A DNA stretch of 64,000 nt. Origin: Urophycis tenuis (Eukaryota; Chordata; Actinopteri; Gadiformes; Phycidae). Below are positions 20,441 through 32,300 of the stretch, in pieces. Location of the stretch: the NCBI GenBank assembly GCA_036785325.1, contig JAXIVH010000012.1, positions 2,198,642-2,262,641 on the forward strand, written 5' to 3'. Under the pieces are notes generated by a model, which saw only the letters and a list, made by a program, of their open reading frames with translations, was not told where the DNA came from and did not search any database. How positions within the stretch are numbered: the first letter of the stretch is position 1; the number at the start of each line of letters is the position of its first letter. Both the position numbers and the translations under genes were made by a program.

Positions 20441-20523
20441 ACAAATCTAAGTCCAGTTGCGTTCGATTTAACTGTTGGCCGGATTAAACATGACCTGGAT
20501 GAATAAGAACATTCATAGACTTA

Positions 20524-20885
20524 CAGCCTCAAGGATCAGAGCCTCACAGCCTCAAGGATCAGAGCCTTACAGCCTCAAGGATCAGAGCCTCAAGGATCAG
20601 AGCCTCACAGCCTCAAGGATCAGAGCCTCTAAGCTTCAAGGATCAGAGCCTCAAGGATCAGAGCCTCACAGCTTCAAGGATCAGAGCCTCAGAGCTTCAA
20701 GGATCAGAGTCTCAGAGCTTCAAGGATCAGAGCCTCAGAGCATCAAGGATCAGAGTCTCAGAGCTTCAAGGATCAGAGCCGCAAGGATCAGAGCCTCACA
20801 GCTTCAAGGATCAGAGCCTCAGAGCCTCACAGCCTCAAGGATCAGAGTCTCAGAGCTTCAAGGATCAGAGCCTCAAGGATCAGCA
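20524..20885. repeat. 15/23-bp minisatellite (AAGGATCAGAGCCTCA)
   Basis: Units built on CCTCAAGGATCAGAG (15 bp) with optional CCTCACAG extension. It starts at the end of the Penelope-like element. The open frame across it is a by-product of the units. Confidence 0.92.
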
Positions 20886-20983
20886 TAAGTTACGGTCAGC
20901 CTCGTCCTCCCCCCTCCTCCCTCCAACAGTATGCCTTCTGTCCACCACTCCCCCCACTCACCCCAGACCCTCAGAGTGTGCGA
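20886..20983. other. Short unique spacer
   Basis: C-rich unique sequence between two tandem blocks. Nothing recognised. Confidence 0.5.
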
Positions 20984-21040
20984 GTGTGTGTGTGTGTGTG
21001 TGTGTGAGTGTAAGAGTGTGAGTGTGTGAGAGTGTGAGAA

Positions 21041-21106
<66 letters not shown>

Positions 21107-21147
21107 TCTGTGTGTGTGAGTGAGTGTGTGAGTGTGAGTGTGCATTT
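20984..21147. repeat. TG/GAGTG compound microsatellite
   Basis: TG repeats with GAGTGT interruptions, the longest pure run at about 21048-21102. Confidence 0.95.
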
Positions 21148-21533
21148 TCTGAAGCATAATGTGACGTTTGAGAACCTAAAACCCTGTTTCTCCCAGTTGA
21201 CAAGGCAACACATAACCGCCGTTTTCAGAAATCTCCATTTTGGCCGGACTTTTTAGAAATAATCGTTTTCTGTGATAAAAACTGAGTTTTTTGTGTAAAT
21301 GAGAGGCCAAACCACAGGGAAATATCTGCGTCTTCCCTTTGTGTAAATGGGGCCTAAGTATTCACACTGTTAGCTGTTTAATGGTCAACCTCTGCTCCTG
21401 TCTTAGTTTAGAAAGAGATGGTATTGATCAGTCTGACAATGTGATCTATTTGTCTGTGATCGACCGGTCTCATGTAAGGATCAATGTAGAATAATACAGA
21501 GTATCACTGATCTGTACAAAGAGCTGGTCATCA
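21148..21533. other. No recognisable gene
   Basis: Unique-looking sequence between tandem blocks. No coding signature seen. Confidence 0.5.
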
Positions 21534-21535
21534 GG

Positions 21536-22614
21536 GCAGAGCAGCCCGCACTGTTATACTGATACATGCTGGGCAGAGCGTACTGTTATACTGATACATG
21601 CTGGGCAGAGTGTACTGTTATACTGATACATGCTGGGCAGAGTGTACTGTTATACTGATACATTCTGGGCAGAGCGTACTGTTATACTGATACATGCTGG
21701 GCAGAGTGTACTGTTATACTGATACATTCTGGGCAGAGCGTACTGTTATACTGATACATGCTGGGCAGAGCGTACTGTTATACTGATACATGCTGGGCAG
21801 AGTGTACTGTTATACTGATACATGCTGGGCAGAGCGTACTGTTATACTGATACATTCTGGGCAGAGCGTACTGTTATACTGATACATGCTAGGTAGAGCG
21901 TACTGTTATACTGATACATGCTGGGCAGAGCGTACTGTTATACTGAAACATGCTAGGCAGAGCGTACTGTTATACTGATACATTCTGGGCAGAGCGTACT
22001 GTTATACTGATACATGCTGGGCAGAGCGTACTGTTATACTGAAACATGCTAGGCAGAGCGTACTGTTATACTGATACATTCTGGGCAGAGTGTACTGTTA
22101 TACTGATACATTCTGGGCAGAGCGTACTGTTATACTGATACATGCTAGGTAGAGCGTACTGTTATACTGATACATGCTGGGCAGAGCGTACTGTTATACT
22201 GAAACATGCTGGGCAGAGCGTACTGTTATACTGATACATTCTGGGCAGAGCGTACTGTTATACTGATACATGCTGGGCAGAGTGTACTGTTATACTGATA
22301 CATTCTGGGCAGAGCGTACTGTTATACTGATACATGCTGGGCAGAGCGTACTGTTATACTGAAACATGCTAGGCAGAGCGTACTGTTATACTGATACATG
22401 CTGGGCAGAGTGTACTGTTATACTGATACATTCTGGGCAGAGCGTACTGTTATACTGATACATTCTGGGCAGAGTGTACTGTTATACTGATACATTCTGG
22501 GCAGAGCGTACTGTTATACTGATACATTCTGGGCAGAGCGTACTGTTATACTTATACATTCTGGGCAGAGTGTACTGTTATACTGATACATTCTGGGCAG
22601 AGCGTACTGTTATA
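21536..22614. repeat. 32-bp satellite, about 34 units
   Basis: Unit GGGCAGAGCGTACTGTTATA then CTGATACATGCT. Variation is restricted to a few sites: GCG or GTG, CATGCT or CATTCT, GGGC/AGGC/AGGT, GATAC or GAAAC. Variants recur together in blocks, implying multi-unit duplication. Confidence 0.97.
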
Positions 22615-22812
22615 CACATATTAACATAAATACTGAACATAATTTAATGTATAAGTTAGTGACTTTAATTATAAGTTATATAGAACTCTAAGTTGTAGTT
22701 TAGTTTGCTTAACTTCTAGATAGTTATGGATAACTTTAAGTTAAGTGAACTAAGCTAATCATTTAGCCAACATTAGTTCAATGTTCAACTAGGAATATTA
22801 TAACATAAATAA
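22615..22812. other. AT-rich spacer
   Basis: AT-rich, with loosely repeated AAGTTA words. No gene. Confidence 0.5.
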
Positions 22813-22832
22813 ATGTGTGTGTGTGTGTGTGT
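22813..22832. repeat. Short GT tract
   Basis: About nine GT units preceding TTTTTGAGG. Confidence 0.85.
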
Positions 22833-22972
22833 TTTTGAGGTGTGCACGTGGCTGGGCCAGGATATCGTGCGCGTGCACGGTCGTGCGTGCACTACTTCAA
22901 ATATTGTAATCAATGTTTACGACCTCTGGTGGGACACAGAGACCAGCCCCCTGCAGCTGGATACTCTGTCTG

Positions 22973-22975
<3 letters not shown>

Positions 22976-23050
<75 letters not shown>
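22976..23050. repeat. CT microsatellite
   Basis: About 37 CT units, uninterrupted. Confidence 0.97.
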
Positions 23051-23052
<2 letters not shown>

Positions 23053-23136
23053 CACACACACCATCGTGTATCTTTCTCTTTCCTAATTTACATGCGCGAC
23101 CAGGCAGACGCACACACACACTCAATTCAGATCAGA

Positions 23137-23244
<108 letters not shown>

Positions 23245-23254
23245 CGCTCCTCAA

Positions 23255-23960
23255 GCACTTTCCTCAAGGTACCTTCCTCGTCCATAGCGGCTGTGGGTCC
23301 GGAGCGGACAGGACCGCCTCGTGTCTCCGGTGTCTCCGGTGTCTTCAGAGATCGGTGTAACCTCCAGCATGCCGCCGTCCTCCACGTCTCCTCCCGGGTC
23401 CTCCCGTGCTGAGTGCTGCCGGTGGCTTTAGGACGCGCTGCGCTCTGCGCGTTGCGCTATACGGTTATCGGAGCGACGGATGTTTGTTCTCCCTCCGTGT
23501 CCGCTGAAGGATGCTTTCTCCTCCAAACACCAGGACTATCTTCTTCTTCCTCTTCATCATCACAACTTCTCCCAGCCCGGGCTTCTACTTCTTTTAGTCC
23601 CCCGACCCCCTCCCGGTAGAATCGGGCTTCAAGACACCGTGTCGCTGCATGGAGATGAGCCGTCACCCACCGGACACCGACCACCGGACCCTTCAGATGT
23701 TACGGTCAGGACCGAGGCGTGTTGTTTAGAACCGGACCGAACCCCTCCTGATGTTGGCATCTGGCTGAGAGGTGAGCGGCTTCTGTGTCTTATTGTCTGT
23801 GATCACCGGGGCAGCGCTGTGCCCGTGGCCGGGGAGGGCTCTCCCTCGCCGGGGCAGAAGGCGGCTCGTAGCGGGGTCCTTGGAGGAGGTGAAGCAGACT
23901 CCGTCTCTACAGTGTGGAGACTCGCTGTACTGTCAGCATCTCTGTCGTAGTGTCATAGTC
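23255..23960 (+). promoter_or_regulatory. CpG-rich stretch, candidate promoter/first exon
   Basis: CpG dinucleotides are dense, roughly two dozen in 23280-23480 (for example GGACGCGCTGCGCTCTGCGC), in contrast to the surrounding DNA. It contains an ATG at 23511 opening a 28-codon frame with a hydrophobic core (IFFFLFIITT) and ending at TAG 23595. A donor-like GAG/GTGAGC occurs at 23770. No known protein is recognisable, so a host gene is only suspected. It could also be a GC-rich repeat edge. Confidence 0.35.
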
Positions 23961-24164
23961 ACTGCCTCAATGCACTCTTTATGATGGGAAAACATGAATA
24001 ATACATCATACAATAATATGACTAATATTACTTATTATTGTTACTGTGATAGTCCAGTGAGTGCAGGTCATGGCCCATGACTGTTTGTATGTGAAGGCTT
24101 TAGAATGACCACATGAAGGCTTATCGTCAAGGAATATCACCTCCTTCCCAATAGAGGAAGTTCA

Positions 24165-25066
24165 GGGTGGGGGTGGGGATGGAGGTGGAGGTAAGGGTGA
24201 TAATGAGAGGGTGAGGGTGATAATAAGAGGGTGAGGGTGATAATAAGAGGGTGAGGGGTGGTAGTGGGGGGGTGAGGGTGGTAGTGAGGGGGCGAGGGTG
24301 ATAATGAGAGGGTGAGGGTGGTAGTGAGGGGGTGAGGATGATAATGAGAGGGTGAGGGTGGTAGTGAGGGGGTGAGGGTGGTAGTGAGGGGGTGAGGGTG
24401 ATAATAAGAGGGTGAGGGTGGTAGTGAGGGGGTGAGGGTGATAATGAGAGGGTGAGGGTGGTAGTGAGGGGGGTGAGGGTGGTAGTGAGGGGGTGAGGGT
24501 GGTAGTGAGGGGGGGTGAGGGTGATAATGAGAGGGTGAGGGTGGTAGTGAGGGGGTGAGGGTGGTAGTGAGGGGGGTGAGGGGGATAATTAGAGGGTGAG
24601 GGTGGTAGTGAGGGGGTGAGGGTGATAATGAGAGGGTGAGGGTGATAATAAGAGGGTGAGGGTGGTAGTGGGGGGTGAGGGTGATAGTGAGGGGGTGAGG
24701 GTGGTAGTGGGGGGTGAGGGTGGTAGTGAGGGGGGTGAGGGTGATAATGAGAGGGTGAGGGTGATAATGAGCGGTGAGGGTGGTAGTGGGGGGGTGAGGG
24801 TGATAGTGAGGGGGTGAGGGTGGTAGTGGGGGGTGAGGGTGGTAGTGAGGGGGTGAGGGTGATAATGAGAGGGTGAGGGTGATAATGAGCGGTGAGGGTG
24901 GTAGTGGGGGGGTGAGGGTGATAGTGAGAGGGTGAGGGGTGGTAGTGAGGGGGTGAGGGTGAGGGTGGTAATGAGGGGGGTGAGGGTGATAATGAGAGGA
25001 TGAGGGTGGTAGTGAGGGGGTGAGGGTGGTAGTGGGGGGGTGAGGGTGATAGTGAGAGGGTGATGT
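24165..25066. repeat. G-rich minisatellite (GGTGAGGGTGRTARTGAG)
   Basis: About 45 units of 19-21 bp alternating GGTGGTAGTGAGGGGGTGA and GGTGATAATGAGAGGGTGA types. The G-rich strand has frequent GGG runs. A 305-codon minus-strand frame (Ser/Pro/His/Tyr repeats) is an artefact of the unit. Confidence 0.95.
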
Positions 25067-25204
25067 CAGGGTGACCCAAGTAGGTCAGTTGTCTTCATCA
25101 ACAGGCCAGCTCGGGGAGCAGGGAGGTTTAATTGGCTCGTTAGCCTCTAAGGGAGGGAACACCTGCCAGCTCGTCTTTATTGCAGAGAGACGCATTTGGT
25201 GTGA
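25067..25204. other. Short unique spacer
   Basis: Unique sequence between two purine-rich arrays. Nothing recognised. Confidence 0.5.
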
Positions 25205-25227
25205 GGGAGAGAGAGGTGATGTGTGTC

Positions 25228-25268
<41 letters not shown>

Positions 25269-25479
25269 GGGGTGGGGGGGGGGGTGGGGTAATGTGTGTC
25301 TAGAGAGAGAGAGAGGGTGATGTGTCTAGAGAGAGAGAGAGGTGATGTGTGTCTAGAGAGAGAGAGAGAAAGGTAATGTGTGTCTAGAGAGAGAGAGAGA
25401 GAGGTGATGTGTATCTAGAGAGAGAGAGAGGGAGAGAGAGGTTATGTGTGTCTAGAGAGAGAGAGAGGTGATGTGTGTC

Positions 25480-25518
<39 letters not shown>

Positions 25519-25629
25519 TATGTGTGTCTAGAGAGAGAGAGAGGTTATGTGTGTCTAGAGAGAGAAAGAGAGAGAGAGGTTATGTGTGTCTAGAGAGAGA
25601 GAGAGAGAGAGAGAGGGGTGATGTGTGTC

Positions 25630-25688
<59 letters not shown>

Positions 25689-25698
25689 GATGTGTGTC

Positions 25699-25778
<80 letters not shown>
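25205..25778. repeat. Composite GA array with GGTGATGTGTGTCTAGA blocks
   Basis: About a dozen copies of GGTGATGTGTGTCTAGA or GGTTATGTGTGTCTAGA (one GGTGATGTGTATCTAGA), separated by GA tracts of 5 to 40 units. G runs occur at 25259-25289. Confidence 0.95.
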
Positions 25779-25927
25779 CACTTACCACAGAGGGAGAAAC
25801 AGATCTGTGTCCTTACATGTTTTGGTTGCTTTGTGAAAAACAGAATGATTCCCTTGTCATATTGCTCTGTTAGTGGGGAGGTAAGATGACACATAGACGC
25901 TGGGCAGGATGGACCAGACCGGGCTGG

Positions 25928-26055
25928 ATGCTATCCCATAATGCTATCCCATAATGCTATCCCATAATGCTATCCCATAATGCTATCCCATTATGCTATC
26001 CCATAATGCTATCCCATAATGCTATCCCATAATGCTATCCCATAATGCTATACGC
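25928..26055. repeat. 13-bp tandem repeat (ATGCTATCCCATA)
   Basis: Nine to ten near-perfect units; one has TTATGC for AATGC. Confidence 0.95.
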
Positions 26056-26189
26056 TATACCAGTATTCCTCTTTTCTATGTAGAACTGCCATGGTGATGT
26101 TAGCTGGGGGCGTGGGCTCCGAGCTAATTACATACAGACTGTACCAGGTGACCTACCAGGTGACCTGAGGACCTGCAGCACCAGTTACT

Positions 26190-27395
26190 ACAAATGGTTT
26201 GAGAAGAACTGGTCTGGTCTGTACTTGTCAGGTCAATACTGGTCTGTACTGGTCTGGTCTGTACCTGTCTGGTATGTTCTGGTCTAGTATGTATTGGTCA
26301 GACTCTAAACTGATCTGGTCTGTACTGGTGTGCTCTGTACTGGTCGAAACGGATCTGGTCTGGACTGGTCTGGTCTGTACTGGTCTATACTAGTCTGGTC
26401 TTAACTGGTCTGGTATGTTCTAGTCTAAACATGTCTGGTCTCTACTGGTCTAAACTTGTCTGGTATGTTCTAGTCTAAACATGTCTGGTCTAAAATGGTC
26501 TGGTATGTTCTAGTCTAAACATGTCTGGTCTGTACTAGTCTAAACTGGTCTGATATGCTCTAGTATAAACATGTCTCTACTGGTCTAAACTGGTCTGGTA
26601 TGCTCTGGTATAAACATGTCTGCTCTGTACTGGTCTAAACTGGTCTGGTATGTTCTAGTCTAAACATGTCTGGTCTGTACTGGTCTAAACTCATCTGGTC
26701 TCTAATGGTCTGGCATGTACTAGTCTAAACATGTCTGGTCTCTACTGGTCTAAACTTGTCTGGTATGTTCTAGTCTAAACATGTCTGGTCTAAAATGGTC
26801 TGGTATGTTCTAGTCTAAACAGGTCTGGTCTGTACTGGTCTAAACTGGTCTGGTATGCTCTAGTATAAACATGTCTGGTCTCTACTGGTCTAAACTGGTC
26901 TGGTATGTTCTAGTCTAAACATGTCTGGTCTGTACTGGTCTAAACTCATCTGGTCTCTAATGGTCTGGCATGTACTAGTCTAAACATGTCTGGTCTCTAC
27001 TGGTCTAAACTTGTCTGGTATGTTCTAGTCTAAACATGTCTGGTCTAAAATGGTCTGGTATGTTCTAGTCTAAACAGGTCTGGTCTGTACTGGTCTAAAC
27101 TGGTCTGGTATGCTCTAGTATAAACATGTCTGGTCTCTACTGGTCTAAACTGGTCTGGTATGTTCTAGTCTAAACATGTCTGGTCTAAAATGGTCTGGTA
27201 TGTTCTAGTCTAAACATGTCTGGTCTGTACTGGTCTAAACTGGTCTGGTATGCTCTAGTATAAACATGTCTGGTCTCTACTGGTCTAAACTGCTCTGGTA
27301 TGCTCTAGTATAAACATGTCTGCTCTGTACTGGTCTAAACTGGTCTGGTATGTACTAGTTTGAATTGTTCTGGTCTGTACTGGGCTAAACTGGTC
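26190..27395. repeat. 10-bp based minisatellite with 50-bp and 255-bp higher-order units
   Basis: Basic words CTGGTCTAAA, CTGGTCTGTA and CTGGTATGTT build a 50-bp unit (TAGTCTAAACATGTCTGGTC and so on). A longer block starting TGGTATGTTC at 26646 recurs at 26901, with matching landmarks TCATCTGGTC (26691 and 26946) and TCTAATGGTCTGGCATGTAC. The higher-order period is about 255 bp. Confidence 0.92.
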
Positions 27396-27400
27396 TTCTC

Positions 27401-27403
<3 letters not shown>

Positions 27404-27484
<81 letters not shown>
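27404..27484. repeat. GA microsatellite
   Basis: About 40 uninterrupted GA units, followed by GGGA-rich sequence. Confidence 0.97.
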
Positions 27485-27486
<2 letters not shown>

Positions 27487-27675
27487 TCAGGGGGAGGGAG
27501 GGAGGGAGAGAGGGGAGAGACAGGATTAGGTGGAGAGAGAGGAAGAGTAAATATAAAGATACAGGCTGACATTCTTTCAGACAGACTGACAATGAGATAC
27601 CAATGTGCATGCATGTGAAGAGAGAGAGAGGGGGAGAGAGGGGGGTCTTGTGAATAAGAGAGATGGTTGTACAGA

Positions 27676-27680
<5 letters not shown>

Positions 27681-27724
<44 letters not shown>
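27681..27724. repeat. GT microsatellite
   Basis: About 22 GT units. Confidence 0.97.
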
Positions 27725-27725
<1 letters not shown>

Positions 27726-27857
27726 TCAGATTGACCAGGTGTGTATTATGAATCAATTATTATCAATAATGCAATGAATCAACAATGAATCATTGTGAGC
27801 CTTGATGGTCCGTGGGTGCATTTCACTGGTTACACTGGTTATGATCTGGGAAACACT

Positions 27858-29318
27858 GTTACACAACACAACACACTGTTACACAATACAACACACTGTG
27901 TTACACAACACAACACACTGTTACACAACACAACACAGTGTTACACAACACAACACACTGTTACACAATACAACACACTGTTACACAATACAACACACTG
28001 TGTTACACAACACAACACACTGTTACACAACACAAGACACTGTTACACAACAAAATACACTGTTACACAACACAACACAGTGTTACACAACACACTGTTA
28101 CACAACACAATACACTGTTACAGAACACAACACACTGTTACACAATACAACACACTGTGTTACACACCACAACACACTGTTACACAACACAACACAGTGT
28201 TACACAACACAACACACTTACACAACACAATACACTGTTACAGAACCCAACACACTGTTACACAATACAACACACTGTGTTACACAACACAACACACTTT
28301 TACACAACACAATACACTGTTACACAACACAACACACTGTTACACAACACAACACACTGTTACACAACACAATACAGTGTTACACAACACAATACACTGT
28401 TACAGAACACAACACACTGTTACACAACACAACACAGTGTTACACAACACACTGTTACACAACACAACACACTGTTACAGAACACAACACACTGTTACAC
28501 AACACAACACAGTGTTACACAACACACTGTTACACAACACAACACACTGTGTTACACAACACAACACACTGTTACACAATACCACACACTGTGTTACACA
28601 ACCCAAGACACTGTTACACAACACAATACACTGTTACACAACACAACACACTGTTACACAAAACAACACAGTGTTACACAACACAACACACTGTTACACA
28701 ACACAATACACTGTTACACAACACACTGTTACACAACACAGCACACTGTTACACAACACAACACACTGTGTTTCAAAACACAACAAACTGTTACACAATA
28801 CAACACACTGTGTTACACAACACATTGTTTCACAACACAACACACTGTGTTACACAACACAACACACTGTGTTACACAACACAACACACTGTTACACAAT
28901 ACAACACACTGGTACACAATACAACACACTGGTACACAACACACTGTGTTACACAATACCGCACACTGTTACTCAACACAACACACTGTGGTACACAACA
29001 CAACACACTGTTTCACAACACAACACACCGTGTGACACAATAAAACACACTGTGTTACACAATGCACTGTTTGACAACACAACACACTGTTACACAACAC
29101 AACACACTGTGTTACAAAATACAACACACTGTGTTACACAACACAACACACTGGTACACTGTACAACACACTGTTACAAAATACAACAAACTGTGTTACA
29201 CAACACAACACACTGTAACACAATACAACACACTGTTACACAACACAACACACTGTTACACAACACAACACACTGTTACAAAATACAACAAACTGTGTTA
29301 CACAACACAACACACTGT
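27858..29318 (+). repeat. 20-bp A/C-rich satellite, left block
   Basis: Unit ACACAACACAACACACTGTT (20 bp) with 22-bp variants adding TG (CACTGTGTTAC) and substitutions such as AATACAAC. The plus strand is nearly free of G apart from CTGT and carries no stop codons, so all three frames stay open (up to 558 codons). These Tyr/Thr/His/Asn repeats are not credible proteins. Confidence 0.97.
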
Positions 29319-32300
29319 GGAGCGGGAGACCTTAGAGAGCGGACGCTGGCATGTTTGTTGCCGCTGCTCGCTGGTAATCGTTGCAGCCCCTACGTGTCTA
29401 TCTACGTGTTTGTCTACCTCCTCTTGACTTGTGCTCCTCTAGTCCTCGGGGCACCTATTGTTATTGTTTAGTTTGCGCACTTCTGCGTGAATCACCCCAG
29501 CCATTAGCTTCTCTTGCGCTGTTTACTACCGCTGTCGCTCCGGCACCCCCACCACCTGTGCCCTGGCTAACGCTGGTAGCTATCCGCTAACCTCGTCATG
29601 TGGCATAACAACTACCTCACCTGGTCTGGACTGATCTGGATACTCCTGTCGTTCTGCCATCAACCTGTGGCTGGATTACTCCACTACTCCGTCTCCGACC
29701 TTCTCCGGATCCGCTGGACTGTACTGGAGCCCCCACCACCGGAGCTGCTACATCACCCGGACATCGCTCGCCCCCCTCGTCGGCGCTACATCCACCGTGG
29801 GTCCCGCAGACACGTCCAGCACAGCAACAGCAACAACCCCGGCTCGCTCAACTCCACCTGGTCCACCTCTCGTCGCTCCCCCAACAACACCGGCCGTACC
29901 GTCAACCGCCATGCACTAGCCAGCCTAGCCAGGTCGGCTAATGCTACCACTAAGCACGACTCCTCCGCTGTCAACTTCGGTCTGCTCAACATTCGCTCAC
30001 TCTCAAGCAAAGGTCATCTCGTCCAAGACGTCCTCACTGACCGTAAGCTCGACTTTCTCTTTTTAACTGAAACCTGGCAACAGCCTAACGACTTCTCTCC
30101 ACTCAACGACTCTACTCCCCCTGGCTTTGTTTACATCTCCCGTCCCCGTGGCAACGGCCGCGGAGGAGGTCTCGCGGTAATTCACCGCGAGAAGTGGAAA
30201 GTCCTGCCCGTCTCTGTCCCTGCATTCACCTCCTATGAATGCCTTGTTTTTAAGCTTCCCGGACCCACACCTACCATCATCGCTACATTTTACCGCCCCC
30301 CTAAGCCACACAGCGATTTTATCAGTGATTTCTCTACTCTGCTCACCCACCTATCCACTCTCTCACTCAACATAATCCTGCTAGGTGACTTCAATATCCA
30401 TATGGACAACACCAACCTGCCTCTCACCAGAGACTTCACATCCTGTCTAGATAGTTTTGGCCTACAAAACCTGGTAGATTTCCCCACTCACATCAAAGGC
30501 CACTCTCTAGACCTAGTCTGCTGCTCCGGTCTCACCCCCTCTAAGCCCACTGCCGACCTTTTCCCCGCCTCTGATCACTCCCTCCTCACTTTTAACGCAG
30601 TACTCCGCCTCTCCATAATCAAGTCTCCCCGTCTCATCTCATTCCGTGCCATCAAGGACATTAACATCGCCACCCTCTGCTCCAACATCGACAGCTTTCC
30701 AACCCCCGACCCTACCTCAAACCCTAATGATCTCGCCACTCTCTACAACACCTGCCTCTCCACCACTCTCACCTCTATCGCCCCCCTGAAAACCCGGTCT
30801 GTTTCCTTCTCCACATCTGCCCCCTGGTTTACCCCCGAGCTCAGGTCCATGAAAGCTAAAAACCGTCAACTTGAGCGCCTCCACATACGAACCGGTCTCA
30901 CCATCCACAAGGACATGTACACCTCCCACATCCTACAATACAAGGACCTCATATCCCAGACCAAATCCACTTACTACTCTGGCCTCATCCTCACTAACCA
31001 AGGTAACTCCAAAACCCTCTTCTCTGTCCTCAATAAAATCCTTCACCCACCCAATTCTCTGCCCCCCCACTTCTACTCCACGGCATCCTGCAACTCCATC
31101 CTAGACTACTTCATCCTCAAAATCCACACCATTCACCAGCAACTTCATCCCACCCCCCCACCTCTCTCCCCACCAGTGCCTCTCCCTACTCGTCATCCCT
31201 TCTCCAGCTTTGTCCTCCCCACTCCCCCCGAAATCTCTAACCTCATCCATAAATCTAAGCCCACCACCTGTCAGCTCGACCCCCTCCCCTCTACCCTAGT
31301 CAAATCCTGCCTCCCCTCCCTCCTGCCTCTCATTACCGCCATTATTCACTCCTCACTCTCGACCGGAATAGTCCCTTCACTATTTAAAACCGCCGCCGTC
31401 ACCCCCGTACTTAAGAAACCCGGCTTAGACCCCAATAACTACTCTAACCTCCGCCCCATCTCTAACTTACCCTTCATCTCCAAAACCCTCGAAAAGACTG
31501 TCGCAACCCAACTCCACTCCCACCTATCCCTTCACTCACTCTACGAGCCTTTTCAGTCCGGTTTTCGCCCCCGTCACAGCCCAGAGTCGGCCCTAATCAA
31601 AATCTCCAATGACCTCCTCATTGCAGCCGACTCTGGTCTCGTCTCCATCCTCATCCTCCTCGATCTGAGTGCGGCCTTCGACACCATCTCACACCCCATC
31701 CTCCTCAGTAGACTCTCCTCCATTGGCCTCTCCCACACTACCCTCAGCTGGTTCAACTCCCACCTCACAGGCCGCACCCAGTTTGTACAACTTAAATCCT
31801 TCACCTCAAATCCCTCCCCAGTCACTGCAGGTGTGCCCCAGGGATCTGTCTTGGGGCCTCTCCTTTTCATTATCTATCTCCTCCCCCTCGGCCAAATCCT
31901 CCGCAAGTTCAACATCCAGTTCCACTGCTTCGCGGACGACACCCAGCTCTACCTTTCCTGCAAACCCAACTCCTCATTCCCACCCCCCTCCCTCACGTCT
32001 TGTCTTTCCGAATTAAAAACCTGGTTCACCTCAAACTTCCTCCAACTCAACTGCAATAAAACTGAAATTCTCCTCCTCGGCACTAAATCCACCCTAGCCA
32101 AAGTCAACACCTTCTCTCTCACCATCGACGGCTCCTCAGTTTCCCCCTCCCCTCAGGTAAAGAGCTTGGGTGTCATCCTCGACAGCACACTCTCCCTCCA
32201 GTCTCACATCAACTCCATTACCCGCACTGCATATTTCCACCTACGCAACATTAACAGACTCCGCCCCTCCCTCACCCCCCACACCGCCGCCATCCTTGTC

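Larger units (their letters stand above)
19245..20520 (+). mobile_element. Penelope-like element, 5'-truncated
   Basis: Contains the end of the reverse transcriptase, the linker and the GIY-YIG nuclease (19254-20186). A 3' untranslated region follows, ending near GACCTGGATGAATAAGAACA TTCATAG at about 20495-20520. The 3' region includes the block CTGATGAAGCCGCTTGGATA often seen at this position in fish Penelope relatives. The left edge is a truncation next to the hAT relic. Confidence 0.85.

Noticed and set aside
24162..25079. 305-codon minus-strand Ser/Pro/His/Tyr frame
   Set aside because: A product of the G-rich minisatellite unit; no non-repeat coding portion.
25928..27395. CRISPR-like array
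   Set aside because: Repeats are contiguous with no unique spacers of constant length, and the context is eukaryotic.
27795..29471. Open frames of 558, 413 and 365 codons on the plus strand
   Set aside because: All three frames are open because the 20-bp satellite unit contains no stop codon. The products are Thr/His/Asn/Tyr repeats with no domain, and frames end as soon as the array ends.
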